NCBI GenBank assembly: GCA_036971615.1
Contig: JAYKKR010000011.1
Coordinates: forward strand, 124,001 to 188,000
DNA: 64,000 nt
DNA from: Amyloporia xantha
Lineage: Eukaryota; Basidiomycota; Agaricomycetes; Polyporales; Adustoporiaceae
Reading direction: 5' to 3'
The position numbers were made by a program, and so were the translations under genes. The notes under the pieces were generated by a model. That model saw only the letters and a list, made by a program, of their open reading frames with translations. It made no database searches and was not told the origin of the DNA. Position 1 is the first letter of the stretch. Each line of letters opens with the position of its first letter. Shown in pieces: positions 36,762 to 46,520 of this stretch.

Positions 36762-37331
36762 TGTCGCGACTTAGAGTCAAGCGACAGGGGAAGAACAAAC
36801 TTAAAAGGCCGAGGGCGTTCGACTGGGTCTTACCGAAGCGATGACGAGCTATGCTCAAGTCTAAGGCTAGGGACAAGATAAATAGATGTAAGTAAAGGTA
36901 AGTATGTACAGGCAGGCTTTGGCTTACCTAGGGACAAGAGGTCGAAACTGAAGTCCCCAGGCAGAGGCGTACTACTTATATACTACAAGAGTTCAGGGCA
37001 GGCTATCTACATGGTCCGTGCGCAGGTGGTCTGTGCGCAGCCTGAGTAAGCAGGCTATGAGTCATAAGTGATGTCGTGAGCGGAGCCCGGCGGGGCCCGT
37101 GGTCGGCCGGCACCGTGCTTAAGTAAATGTCCGTAAAGGGAAGGCGGGACGGAGTCCGTGGGAAGGGAACATGTGACCTGTAATGGTCGACGCGTCTAAG
37201 TTCATGAACAAGGAGCTTGTGATGTGTACAGTAGAATGGCCGTTCGAATAAGAGGGGAAAATAACGATGAGTAAAAGGGGAAAATCGTCCGTATATAGAA
37301 AGGAAGAAACGCTCGATGTCAACTCGTGACA
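36762..37331 (-). repeat. 3' LTR of the gypsy element
   Basis: This 570 bp LTR matches 43058-43627. In the transcribed (minus) direction it starts TGTCACGAGTTGAC and ends GTCGCGACA. A TATATAAG lies at 36974-36982. Confidence 0.97.
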
Positions 37332-37345
37332 GTACCCCCCTCCTA
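37332..37345 (-). other. Polypurine tract of the gypsy element
   Basis: On the minus strand, TTAGGAGGGGGGTAC directly precedes the 3' LTR. This is the expected position and composition of the plus-strand DNA primer. Confidence 0.8.
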
Positions 37346-39943
37346 ACGCCGCATGACCTCATGCGCGCTTCCTTTCCCCATCTCCCAACCCGAACGGCAA
37401 CGTGCTTCGGTCATTGCTTCAGGAAGTGGACGAAACTGCAAGCCAGCAAAGATAGCGGCATTGAGTCGACGAGGCGCACTAGGGTGTCTACGATGGAAGA
37501 TCTCGATGAGTTCTTTCGCGTTTGCAACGTTACGCGCCGGTTCCCAAGACGTATGGGACTCATCGTATCCCTTCCATTTGACGAGGTACTGAAGCTGGCG
37601 GCGGAATATTCGTGAATCCTTGATTCGCTCAACTTCGTACTCGTCTTCACCTTCGACCTCAATAGGTGGCGGTTCGTCCGGTTCTCGACCCGGGATCTCA
37701 CTACGCGTATGTTTGCTGAGCAAGGAGACGTGGAAGACCGGATGAACTGGCACCGATTTGGGCAACTTCAGTTCATAGTCTAAATCGCCGACCTTCCGTG
37801 TGACAGGGAAGGGACCAAGGCGTTTGGGACTTAGCTTTTTGCTCGGCTGTTTCAGCTTCAGATTACGAGCGTCCAGCCACACCTTGTCACCAGGTTTGAA
37901 CACCGGTGCCTCCTGCACATGCCTATCGTAGTACGTTTTCATACGCTCAGCAGACAGCTCGAGCGCAGCGCGCGTGTCATCCCGTACTTCCTGCAACAAT
38001 TTTAACCTTTCTTCTGCAGCGGGCACCTTCGACATGGGGTTCAAGCGGATTTGGAGATCGGGGTTATACGCCTGGTTCAAGAAGAAAGGGGAATAGCCAG
38101 TTGCAGAGTGAACTCGATTGTTCAGTGCAAACTCTGCAAAAGGCAACTGTTTCGCCCAATCATCCTGGCGATGGCTGACATAAGCCCTAAGGTACTGCTC
38201 GACCTCCTGATTCCACCGCTCCGTCTGCCCGTCTGTCTGAGGGTGAAAGGCAGTCGACATGGCTGGTTCGATATTCATCCCCTCGTAGATCGCATGCAGA
38301 TACTTTGACGCGAATTGGGGACCTCGGTCTGATATGACCTTGGCCGGGGCCCCATGATGTGAAAAGACATCGCGTATGTAAAGTTCCGCAGCACCTTCGG
38401 CGGTCAGAGTCTCATGACATGCCGAGAAGTGCACCATCTTGGTGAAGCGATCTGCCGTGACCAGGATTGAATCAAACCCATCGGACTTCGGAAGACCCAC
38501 GATCATATCAGTGGTGATAACCTGCCAAGGACGCTCCGGAATCTCATTCGGCTTGAGCGGTCCCTGTGGTTTAGCGGGGAATGTCTTGGTACGGTTGCAT
38601 GTGTCGCAGGTGCTTACGTACTCGTTGACGAACTTGGACATTCCCGGCCACCAATAGTTTCGTGATACTAACTCGAGGGTCTTGGCCCGACCAGGGTGAC
38701 CAGCTGCAGGCGCATCGTGGTGGATTTTGACGATATCACGCCGAAGTTCTGCATTTTTTGGGACATAGACGCATCCTCGAAATAGCAGAAGTCCTTGCTC
38801 GGCATTCCACTCTGTGAAGTCACGCTGCAGGCGGGGCGGGCCTAGATTCTGAATCTTTTCCAAGGCATCCGCCACCTCCCGGTCCTTGTCTGAACATTCT
38901 CGAATGCGCTTCAGCAGCGATCGATCTGCCACAACTGCTGCATGCCCACGCTGCGTGGAGGAAATGCGGAACTGTTCCGGCTTCAGGACAATCTGATCCA
39001 CGTTGTCATCGTCATCTCCAACCTGGAGGTCCGGGCGACGAGACAAGGCGTCAGCCTTTCCATTCGACTTGCCCGACTTGTGAGTGATGGTGAAATCGAA
39101 GCGGGACAGATATAGAGCCCATCTCGCTTGTCGTCGTGTGAGATGCTGAGCTGTGCGCCAATACTCGAGGTTCTTATGATCCGAAAGGATCTCGAACGTG
39201 TTAGGACAACCCTCGAGGTAGTGACGCCAGTCCTCCAAAGCTTCGATTATCGCTAGCATCTCCTTGTCGTAGATCTCGTAATTACGTTGGGCGGAATCCA
39301 TGCCCCGAGATCGGTAAGCCACCGGATGCCACTTGCCATCCTCCTGCTTTTGCGAAAGTACGCCACCGGTTGCGTACCCAGAGGCATCTACCTCTAGCCG
39401 CGTTTCCCGGTCTTGGTCATACAGTGCTAAGACAGGTGTGGTGCTAAAGCAGCGTTTCAGCTCCTCGAATGCAGACTGCTCTTCCTCACCCCACTGCCAG
39501 GGTACGTTCCCAGTTAGACGATCAAGGGGTTGCGTGATCTTTGCAAAATCCTTGATGAAGCGACGATAGAAGTTGGCAAACCCTCGGAACTTCTGGATGT
39601 CTTTAACATTCCGAGGGGTGGGCCACTCCATGACTCCGCGGATCTTTGCAGGATCCATCGCCACTTCACCATTCCCTACGATCATGCCTAAGTAGTCTGT
39701 TTTAGGAACGTCCCACTCGCACTTCTCCGGTTTCAGAAAGAGATCATTTTTCTGAAGGCGACGTAATACTTCACGGGTAACTTTCTCATGCTCCAGCTTA
39801 TCCGTGGAGAAGATGAGAATGTCGTCGAGGTAGACCGTGAGTTTTCCTTCTGCAATGAGATCTCCAAAGATGTCATTCATCATTGCTTGGAAGGTCGCAG
39901 GAGAATTGGTGAGACCGAAGAACATAACCGATGGTTCGTACAA
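37343..39943 (-). CDS. Gypsy Pol, part 2: reverse transcriptase, RNase H, integrase, chromodomain
   Basis: The frame opens inside reverse transcriptase at YEPSVMFFGLTNSPATFQ and carries the YLDDIL catalytic motif. RNase H follows (LEVDASGYATGGVL, YEIYDKEMLAIIEAL, LSDHKNLEYW, KADALSRRP). The integrase zinc-binding HHCC lies at HHDAPAAGHPGR to CDTCNRT. Its catalytic core follows, with D in TTDMIVGLP, D in VISDRGPQF and E in GQTERWNQEVEQYL. After a GPFPVTRKV tail domain, a C-terminal chromodomain (YEVERIKDSR, YLVKWKGY, SWEPA) would target insertion to marked chromatin. About 865 codons. It is joined to part 1 only if one base is missing in the given sequence near 39944, where the coding frame jumps from AAFVTNRG to LYEPSVMFFG. 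Confidence 0.95.
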   Translation of the reverse strand: MYEPSVMFFGLTNSPATFQAMMNDIFGDLIAEGKLTVYLDDILIFSTDKLEHEKVTREVLRRLQKNDLFLKPEKCEWDVPKTDYLGMIVGNGEVAMDPAKIRGVMEWPTPRNVKDIQKFRGFANFYRRFIKDFAKITQPLDRLTGNVPWQWGEEEQSAFEELKRCFSTTPVLALYDQDRETRLEVDASGYATGGVLSQKQEDGKWHPVAYRSRGMDSAQRNYEIYDKEMLAIIEALEDWRHYLEGCPNTFEILSDHKNLEYWRTAQHLTRRQARWALYLSRFDFTITHKSGKSNGKADALSRRPDLQVGDDDDNVDQIVLKPEQFRISSTQRGHAAVVADRSLLKRIRECSDKDREVADALEKIQNLGPPRLQRDFTEWNAEQGLLLFRGCVYVPKNAELRRDIVKIHHDAPAAGHPGRAKTLELVSRNYWWPGMSKFVNEYVSTCDTCNRTKTFPAKPQGPLKPNEIPERPWQVITTDMIVGLPKSDGFDSILVTADRFTKMVHFSACHETLTAEGAAELYIRDVFSHHGAPAKVISDRGPQFASKYLHAIYEGMNIEPAMSTAFHPQTDGQTERWNQEVEQYLRAYVSHRQDDWAKQLPFAEFALNNRVHSATGYSPFFLNQAYNPDLQIRLNPMSKVPAAEERLKLLQEVRDDTRAALELSAERMKTYYDRHVQEAPVFKPGDKVWLDARNLKLKQPSKKLSPKRLGPFPVTRKVGDLDYELKLPKSVPVHPVFHVSLLSKHTRSEIPGREPDEPPPIEVEGEDEYEVERIKDSRIFRRQLQYLVKWKGYDESHTSWEPARNVANAKELIEIFHRRHPSAPRRLNAAIFAGLQFRPLPEAMTEARCRSGWEMGKGSAHEVMRR

Positions 39944-41442
39944 CCTCGATTAGTTACAAACGCAGCCTTCCATTCGTCTCCGAGTTTGATCCGTACGTTA
40001 TTATACCCCCATCGGATGTCGAACTTGGTAAAGATCGAGGCGCCTTTGAGTTTGTCGACAAGTTCCGAGATCAAGGGCAGTGGGTAACGATTTTTGACCG
40101 TGATCTCATTAAGCCGTCGGTAGTCCTGTACGGGTCGAAGTGATCCATCCTTCTTTTTGATGAAGAAGAAGGGAGAGGATATGGGCGACTTCGATTCCCG
40201 TATATAACCTTTGGCCAACTGTTCTTTAAGGAACTTGTCTAACTCGCCTTGTTCGTTGTGCGACAGTGGGTATACCCTCGAATGGAACGTTTTTGCGTCA
40301 GGAATCAGCTCTATAGCATGATCATAAGGCTTATGCTCTGGAAGTCGTTCCGAGGCTTCTTTGGAGAAGACCTTCAAGAACTCGTGAAACTTTTCCGGCA
40401 CCATTTCCTCGACGCTTTTGACCTCTCGCTTCTTGTACTCCTCTTCAGCAAGGACTTGTGAATAGGTATGTCCTGCTGCGACATACAGTTGTGGAGCACC
40501 AGGGAGGTTGACACCACGCTCCCAGGCTTCAAGAAGGTCGTCTTCGTTCCATTCGACCGTTGGATCCAACTCTGATTCCTCCTCAGGCGATACCTTACTA
40601 CGTACCTTACCCTTGGTTGACCATTTGGCTTTCCGCAAACGTCTCTGCGCCGTGGGCCTGTCCCCCGTATCACGCGTAGACGCTGCATGTTCCGTCTGGC
40701 CAACCTGCCGGGCTTGACACGCTTCAGGACACCTATCTAATTGGAACGAGCCACTTTCCCAATCGATGTTAGGATTATGCTCGCGAAGCCAATCGAGCCC
40801 GATTATGACGTCTTCAGGTCCGATGTCTGTTACCGTAAATACCATCTTCTCGATATGGTCTCCTATCTGCATCTGTAGCACAGCTACGTCTGTGATGCTT
40901 CCGTTTTTGTTGAGCGATCCGTCGATGTTATACAGTGGAATGGGGCGCCCCAACTTCCGTGTTCGTACGTTGTTCTCTTTTACGAACCGCTCGTGAATAA
41001 ACTTCGTGGTGGCACCGCTGTCCACCATGGCGATTACGTCTTTCTGCCGTTTTTCGCCGATTATCCGTACTGGAATATGAAAATGCTGCGAACCATGATC
41101 TATTTCATATACATTTGCAGATTGTAGTACAGAAAACCGATTCGAGGAGGGCCCAGCGCGCACGGCAGCGAGCGTGGACCGGATCAAAAACGCTCCTCTT
41201 TCATCGCGCGATACTGCCCCAGTTCCTCCCGCATGGACTTCACCTCGTTGGCCAACGCAGACACAGACGCTAACATAGCCGAGAGATCTCCCGGTGTCTG
41301 CTGCACAACTTGTGCCTGTTCGGGCTGAGCGCTTGGCGTTGCTGCGCTTGCAGCAACCGTAGCTCGCACACCCTGGCGCGGAGTGTAAGGTTTGTCCTTG
41401 CAGGATGGACAGTCCTTCCGACGATACCCCGGCTTCCCACAA
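39880..41442 (-). CDS. Gypsy Pol, part 1: protease and N-terminal reverse transcriptase
   Basis: The protease active site is MVDSGATTKFIHERF at about residue 140. The linker to RT holds EFLKVFSKEASERLP. RT begins with EQLAKGYIRESKSPISSPFF, FIKKKDGSLRPVQDYRRLN and the first catalytic aspartate in FTKFDIRWGYNNVRIK. The frame overlaps the end of gag in a different register, so Pol is presumably made by frameshifting or from a fused reading. The first 80 or so codons upstream of GAFLIRSTLAAVRA are probably just the overlap with gag. The frame terminates early because of the one-base break near 39944. In intact relatives it would continue into part 2. Confidence 0.9.
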   Translation of the reverse strand: MWEAGVSSEGLSILQGQTLHSAPGCASYGCCKRSNAKRSARTGTSCAADTGRSLGYVSVCVCVGQRGEVHAGGTGAVSRDERGAFLIRSTLAAVRAGPSSNRFSVLQSANVYEIDHGSQHFHIPVRIIGEKRQKDVIAMVDSGATTKFIHERFVKENNVRTRKLGRPIPLYNIDGSLNKNGSITDVAVLQMQIGDHIEKMVFTVTDIGPEDVIIGLDWLREHNPNIDWESGSFQLDRCPEACQARQVGQTEHAASTRDTGDRPTAQRRLRKAKWSTKGKVRSKVSPEEESELDPTVEWNEDDLLEAWERGVNLPGAPQLYVAAGHTYSQVLAEEEYKKREVKSVEEMVPEKFHEFLKVFSKEASERLPEHKPYDHAIELIPDAKTFHSRVYPLSHNEQGELDKFLKEQLAKGYIRESKSPISSPFFFIKKKDGSLRPVQDYRRLNEITVKNRYPLPLISELVDKLKGASIFTKFDIRWGYNNVRIKLGDEWKAAFVTNRGCTNHRLCSSVSPILLRPSKQ

Positions 41443-42683
41443 CCATAACAGGAGCCGTTGAACTTCCCATCGCCAACAGCCGCGATAGTAGAAGAAGAAG
41501 CGGCGGTCTGTTGGCGACCTTGTGACGTACGAGCCCCACCACGAGCGAACATATTGAGATCCGGACGGCGCGCGCGGCTTATGTCGAGGATCTGTTCGAC
41601 GGCGAGGACTCGTTTCTCGGCACTGACCCAGTCGTCGAAGGGCTCGAGCTCAATTTTGCGGTAGATGCGCGAGGGGATACCGCTAAGGTACTTGTCACGG
41701 AGTTCTAGCTTTCCGTAGCCGGAACGGTCCGCCGGACCCTTGAATTGAGCGGAGAACTGTGCGGCAGTTCTCGAGTCGCGCAAGTTACGAGCGCAGATTT
41801 TGGTGAGCTCGACTTGTGCGGCGGCTGCGTCATCGATATGTCCGAAGCGGGCGGTGAAGGCATCGGTGAAGGCTTTACGCGTGGCGAAAGGGGTGCGGCC
41901 AGCGACGTAGTCCGCCAGGAAAGGAGTGCCCCATTCGCGGGCTTTTCCGTCAAGAAGACTGATCGCGACCTGGACCTGTAGCTTGACGGAAGCTAGGTCC
42001 GTATTGTAGTCGAGATACTCCGAGAGTTGGGCGAGGTACCGTTTACATTCCACAACGCTCTCGCCATCGTAGCGTTGGGGAAGGAGAAGCTTCGCAATGC
42101 CTTTGTCTACAGCCATTACCGTCGCGGGGGAGGTCGTAGTTTGCTGTAAGGGCGGAGGCGGTGGTTGTTGCTGCGAAGCGGTCGTGTGACGCGGGGTAGG
42201 ACGGGTGGTTTGACGGCCGCGCGGCGCCGACGACGGGGCGGAGGTGACGGGCTGAGATACGACAGGGACTGTCGGCTGCGTAGACTCGGACTGCGCGACT
42301 CCTCTTTGGGTTCCCGCAGGTGGATTCGCTCGCGAGACAGGGGGAGTAGGGAGATGGGAGACTCCTCCTTCTTGACTTTGGCTGCGGCTAACGCTGCCGC
42401 CAGGTCGAGGAATAGATGAGCCAGGGGTGGCAGGTCGAGAGGGAGCGGGGGTGGTGTGTCGTGAGAGTGAAGCGTGCTCGCTCCTTGGTCCTGCGGGGTG
42501 TTGGACACGCCGGATGGGAACAAACCGATTATTCGGGGAGGGCTCAGTGATGGAGCGCGGGGTTCGATTTGGACACGGTTGTCGGGGACAGTCGAACCAG
42601 TTGTTTTCCTCGAAGTAACAGTCGGTTTGGTCCTGGGTGTCGAAGGCGTGAACGAGTCCGTGACAGTGGAGTTCTTCTGCCAC
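41184..42683 (-). CDS. Gypsy Gag with altered zinc knuckle
   Basis: The 499-codon frame has a disordered Pro/Thr/Ser-rich N-terminal third. A Ty3-type capsid domain follows (LLLPQRYDGESVVECKRYLA, AREWGTPFL, FTARFGHIDDAAAAQ, LRDKYLSGIPSRI), then a nucleocapsid knuckle, and a C-terminal short coiled coil (LANEVKSMREELGQYRAM). The knuckle reads CYGCGKPGYRRKDC. Its spacing is C-x2-C-x4-Y-x4-C, so the zinc-binding His of the CCHC consensus is replaced by Tyr. That could weaken RNA packaging or be a mutation in this copy. The start at 42683 leaves a leader of about 370 nt after the 5' LTR. Confidence 0.92.
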   Translation of the reverse strand: MAEELHCHGLVHAFDTQDQTDCYFEENNWFDCPRQPCPNRTPRSITEPSPNNRFVPIRRVQHPAGPRSEHASLSRHTTPAPSRPATPGSSIPRPGGSVSRSQSQEGGVSHLPTPPVSRANPPAGTQRGVAQSESTQPTVPVVSQPVTSAPSSAPRGRQTTRPTPRHTTASQQQPPPPPLQQTTTSPATVMAVDKGIAKLLLPQRYDGESVVECKRYLAQLSEYLDYNTDLASVKLQVQVAISLLDGKAREWGTPFLADYVAGRTPFATRKAFTDAFTARFGHIDDAAAAQVELTKICARNLRDSRTAAQFSAQFKGPADRSGYGKLELRDKYLSGIPSRIYRKIELEPFDDWVSAEKRVLAVEQILDISRARRPDLNMFARGGARTSQGRQQTAASSSTIAAVGDGKFNGSCYGCGKPGYRRKDCPSCKDKPYTPRQGVRATVAASAATPSAQPEQAQVVQQTPGDLSAMLASVSALANEVKSMREELGQYRAMKEERF

Positions 42684-43057
42684 GATGGAGGGAGGAAGGG
42701 GAGGTGCGCGTACGTAAAGAAGACCGTTTGACTACGTATCTACGGCGCCCAAGAGAACCCCGAGTGGTTCGCAATTCACGTGGGACCCAGTACAGCCTTT
42801 GATTATTTCGCTGCAGGAATCTAGACCACGCGTTGGTCAACCCAACAAGAGACGCCCACTGAAGTGCAGCCTCTGAAAGCTCGTTCCACTGCGAGGTGGC
42901 GATGTGTCTACGTGCGGGGGATGGCGACACGAGCACCGAGTTCCCGACTTTGTATCGTAACGGTAATCGAAGTATAGTAAAGGTGCGCACCACCCAACCT
43001 ATAGAAAGGGATAATGGAAAGTGTGAACGCCGGCGGCGATGGGGAGTTTCGACCTAA

Positions 43058-43627
43058 TGTCGCGACTTAGAGTCAAGCGACAGGGGAAGAACAAACTTAA
43101 AAGGCCGAGGGCGTTCGACTGGGTCTTACCGAAGCGATGACGAGCTATGCTCAAGTCTAAGGCTAGGGACAAGATAAATAGATGTAAGTAAAGGTAAGTA
43201 TGTACAGGCAGGCTTTGGCTTACCTAGGGACAAGAGGTCGAAACTGAAGTCCCCAGGCAGAGGCGTACTACTTATATACTACAAGAGTTCAGGGCAGGCT
43301 ATCTACATGGTCCGTGCGCAGGTGGTCTGTGCGCAGCCTGAGTAAGCAGGCTATGAGTCATAAGTGATGTCGTGAGCGGAGCCCGGCGGGGCCCGTGGTC
43401 GGCCGGCACCGTGCTTAAGTAAATGTCCGTAAAGGGAAGGCGGGACGGAGTCCGTGGGAAGGGAACATGTGACCTGTAATGGTCGACGCGTCTAAGTTCA
43501 TGAACAAGGAGCTTGTGATGTGTACAGTAGAATGGCCGTTCGAATAAGAGGGGAAAATAACGATGAGTAAAAGGGGAAAATCGTCCGTATATAGAAAGGA
43601 AGAAACGCTCGATGTCAACTCGTGACA
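43058..43627 (-). repeat. 5' LTR of the gypsy element
   Basis: This 570 bp LTR shows no visible difference from 36762-37331. It should carry the promoter for the minus-strand transcript. Confidence 0.97.
43270..43278 (-). promoter_or_regulatory. Candidate TATA box in the 5' LTR
   Basis: The minus strand reads TATATAAGT in the middle of the LTR, the usual place for the U3 promoter. The same sequence is in the 3' LTR. Confidence 0.5.
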
Positions 43628-43632
43628 CATTC

Positions 43633-43974
43633 CCTGTGCGGGAGATTCGCATTATATGCCCCTAGCTATTGACTGGGAGAAACACTCAAAATACCTCAGT
43701 TAATAAAGGCTCACAAAGGCTATTTTTGCAAACACATCCCGCCCGACACCTTTGTCGCGACGATTGGACACAAACTCGGACAGCCTTCGCGCGTTACAGT
43801 AGTGCACCTCTTGAGGGAAAATGCGCCCACGACAGGCTTACGCTTGACGCTCCCGTACGTCAATGTTGTAACTATCTCGCGACCATCACAATACGTATAT
43901 ATTTGCATTTCTACACATGAGGGAGACTACGCGACCAATGGCGGAATATCCGCGGGAGTGAACGAAGCAGCAAA
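43633..43974. other. No gene recognised
   Basis: A spacer between the retrotransposon and the 3' end of W1. Nothing is recognised. Confidence 0.4.
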
Positions 43975-44719
43975 TCAGGGAACCTCCTCCCGAATTGCAT
44001 ACAGCACGCGCGTGCCCTCGCATTGCCTCCCTCCTGCAGCGAGCATTCTGGCCGCAATGTATTGGCCGCCTTCGGAGTGGTCAATCGTGATTTTGACTTG
44101 ATCCGCCTCTGCGGTCTCCCTGTCGATGAGCTCCTGAAAATTGCAATGTCAGAACAACGAGGACAATGTGATATTTGAAACACATGAACCTACCAATGTA
44201 GGTGAATCCCACCACTCCGGATTGTCGTCGTCGCGGTCGGGCCACTCCCACCAGATTGTGTCGAGGTGGTGCTCCGAGGATAGGATTTCCTCAGGAGGCG
44301 GCGCCACTTTATACGCGATTGGTACCGCGGCCAGCTTGTGAATGTCGAGGTCCCACTCGACATCGAACCGTGTGTGCGCGACCGCGGCATGGATAATCTG
44401 CGGCAACCTCACCTCCTTCCCCAGCGGGCGAGCACAATCTCGCCAAGGTTCGCAAGACTGTCGCGCTGTGTGTGGTTAATCAGCGCGATGAGCTCAACTT
44501 GTCAATGATAGTGACTAACGAGTTCTTTGATAAGGGCGACCTTCCAGCGATCATACTGGAGGTCCGTCCGGGGAGATCACCGGATGCAATCCGTTCATTG
44601 AGCCTCCGTATGGCCTGCTCCATCCGCCACGCGCGGTAGCGGAACATGCGGGTCGCGGTCTTCTCGAGTTGATGGGCGGATGCTTGGGCAGACATTTGAG
44701 CCGGGAGGACAGAAGACAT
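43975..44719 (-). CDS. W1: small W-rich protein of unknown function (copy 1)
   Basis: Start MSSVLPAQMSAQASAHQLE at 44719. An N-terminal helix carries MFRYRAWRMEQAIRRLNERI and SGDLP. After an intron (about 44518-44455) comes IIHAAVAHTRFDVEWDLDI and then the signature SSEHHLDTIWWEWPDRDDD followed by NPEWWDSP. A second intron (near 44200-44140) leads to the C-terminus (QVKITIDHSEGGQYIAARML), stop at 43975. The clustered Trp and Asp residues are unlike any family I can name. A one-base frame break occurs near 44575, after SGDLP. The gene has a tandem paralogue, W2, 1.5 kb away, and both stand next to the KDZ/TET genes, so they may be passengers of that element. Confidence 0.55.
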
Positions 44720-44799
44720 TGCGAAATGGGAAGAGGGTGAAATGAAGATGGAGCCCTGCCCCCGCACACCTCGCCGAATATTTAGCATCTCCCACCTGG

Positions 44800-45084
44800 T
44801 CACCTCGTGGCCAAAGTGGTTCCCATACACGTGTCAACCGCGCGTTCGCGAAGCAGGGGAGGAAGAGCGGTGATGCGCATGAGAAGCAGCGACATGTCAC
44901 AAAAGGCCTTGGGCTTGGGCAGATGACCTGCCTGCAGGCTTCGCTGCAACTGTCCCAACTCGGTAATAAGATTACTTTGGCGCGGATGGTTCGCGGCAAT
45001 CCAAAAGGGTAAAAGCGGCGCCGCGAGGTCTTGAGGATATATTCGATAAGAGTTGCCATGATGCGCGCACTCCCCGCCGATCAT
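44800..45084 (-). CDS. X1: small hypothetical protein, 94 codons
   Basis: An open frame from ATG 45084 starts MIGGECAHHGNSYRIYPQDL, then LAAPLLPFWIAANHP, a helical middle and the end ALPPLLRERAVDTCMGTTLATR. The last 25 residues recur in the decayed copy X2 (VLRDLAVHTWVGITLATR) at the same distance from W2. That conservation supports a real gene, or an upstream exon of W1. Function is unknown. Confidence 0.45.
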   Translation of the reverse strand: MIGGECAHHGNSYRIYPQDLAAPLLPFWIAANHPRQSNLITELGQLQRSLQAGHLPKPKAFCDMSLLLMRITALPPLLRERAVDTCMGTTLATR

Positions 45085-45458
45085 CGCAGAAGCGACCGCG
45101 CCAAATGCGCGTTGAGTCGTGAGTGCGACTTATGGATCTGATAATCATTGCGAAGCTCGGCGTATGAATGTGCGTCATGTCAGGCACTTCATGAACATTC
45201 TCTGATGTCCATGAACATGCTCGGCAAATGCTGTGCATGCTATTGTCCCCGATGTGTACGGAATTCGCTATAGGCTCGGCGAAACGCGGTCGTCCATCGC
45301 TCTGACCGCGACCAATGGCCGCGAGCTCACCGCTGATGTGAGAGTTGGGACGTACGGCCCGCCTTCGTGCTATGCATTCCAACGATCCTCAATCTCATGG
45401 ACACCGGGTGATCTTGCAACAACATTGTATTGAGACGCGAGAAAATACAACAGACGTG
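45085..45458. other. Spacer between the duplicated X-W units
   Basis: A 136-codon minus-strand frame crosses this spacer, but it does not resemble the sequence upstream of X2, so I do not call it. The region may hold the X1 promoter and an upstream exon. Confidence 0.3.
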
Positions 45459-46221
45459 CTACAATAAAGTCGACCCTCCAGCCGCGGTGGCAGGCGCGTC
45501 CTCCTTGACAGCACCGAGCACGCGGAGAATTCCCTGCTTATCGCGCGTCCTCATCGCGAGCATCCTCTCCGTGATGGTTGAAAGGTGCCTCGCAAGCTCC
45601 TCCGCCTGACGCAGGCAGTCGACGTCGAAGTTCTCCGTGACGACGTAGTCCTACAGTGTGAAGAATGAGACTGAATAACTTACGGAGGAATATTGAAAGA
45701 ACTCACCCCAGTTGGTGAGCGCCACCATTCAGGTTTCGAGTCATCTCGGTCGGCCCACTCCCACCAGATGCTGGACAGATGATCCTCCGAAGTCACCATG
45801 TCCTCCGGGGAGGCGCGATAGGGAGCGCAATAGGGATCGCGGCGAGCGCGCGGATGTCGATCGTCCACTTGACGCCGAACATTGTCTGATCGATCATGGC
45901 CTGAATGACTTGGGGCAAATCGATTGCCTTTCCGCGCCGCGCGAGGACCAACTCTCCCAGGCACTGTCGAGTTTCTCGCTGTGCACGAGGTGGTCAGCAG
46001 CGTCATCATGTAACCAGATGGTGGTGACTCACAAATTCAAATGTGAGTGCCTCTCGCCACCGAATGTACTGTAAGTCATTGCGCGGGAGATCCCCAGAGT
46101 CGAGACGCTCATTCAACCTGAGCAGTGCTTCCTGGATGCGCCAAGTGCGATAGCGGAACATCCGCATCGCGATGCGTTCCATGTGCTGGGCAGACGCCGC
46201 GGAAGATGTTGCGGCCGGCAT
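45459..46221 (-). CDS. W2: small W-rich protein of unknown function (copy 2)
   Basis: Exon 1 (46221-46034) starts MPAATSSAASAQHMERIAMR and has the same MFRYRTWRIQEALLRLNERL, SGDLP core as W1. The 54 nt intron ends at 45979. Exon 2 holds VIQAMIDQTMFGVKWTIDI and SSIWWEWADRDDSKPEWW. After a further intron (near 45715-45655), exon 3 encodes DYVVTENFDVDCLRQAEELA and ends at TAG 45459. Identity to W1 is moderate, so the duplication is not recent. A one-base frame break near 45815, within a CCTCCCC run, separates IALPIAPP from EDMVTSED. Confidence 0.55.
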
Positions 46222-46302
46222 GGCAGGGAACAAAGATGAGAGCGATTGAACTGGGGCGCTGCCTCCACACACTTCGTCGAATATTTAGCATATCGCACCT
46301 AG

Positions 46303-46520
46303 TCACCTCGTGGCCAAAGTTATTCCCACCCACGTGTGTACCGCGAGGTCGCGAAGCACGGTGGATAGAGCGGTGATAAACATGATAAGCCGCGCGTCTC
46401 GGTAACGATTGCTTTATCTTGAGCAGAATGACTATGGACCGGGCTTGAGCCATCCGTCCTGCCTCGTTCATTGCAGCTATGAAACCGCGACCTCGCGGGA
46501 CAATCATCACGGTAGGGCGC
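46303..46520 (-). pseudogene. X2: decayed copy of X1
   Basis: Pieces similar to X1 appear in two frames: AGRMAQARSIVILLKI, then FITALSTVLRDLAVHTWVGITLATR with the stop at 46303. The sequence TTGGCCACGAGGTGAC and a CTAAATATTCG follow in both copies, so the W1 and W2 upstream regions are also conserved. X2 overlaps the 5' end of the KDZ gene on the other strand. Confidence 0.4.

Larger units (their letters stand above)
36762..43627 (-). mobile_element. Full-length Ty3/gypsy chromovirus-type LTR retrotransposon
   Basis: The element is bounded by two 570 bp direct repeats beginning TGTCGCGAC and ending CTCGTGACA, which I found no difference between by eye. The 5 bp sequence CATTC flanks it on both sides (36757-36761 and 43628-43632). 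Genes lie on the minus strand in the order gag, protease, reverse transcriptase, RNase H, integrase, chromodomain, which is the Metaviridae order. Identical LTRs plus an exact target duplication mean a recent insertion. It landed between P1 and the W-gene pair. The LTR-adjacent sequence on the 5' side (minus strand from 43057, TTAGGTCGAAACTCC) lacks the usual TGG of a tRNA primer site, so the priming mode is unclear. Confidence 0.97.
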
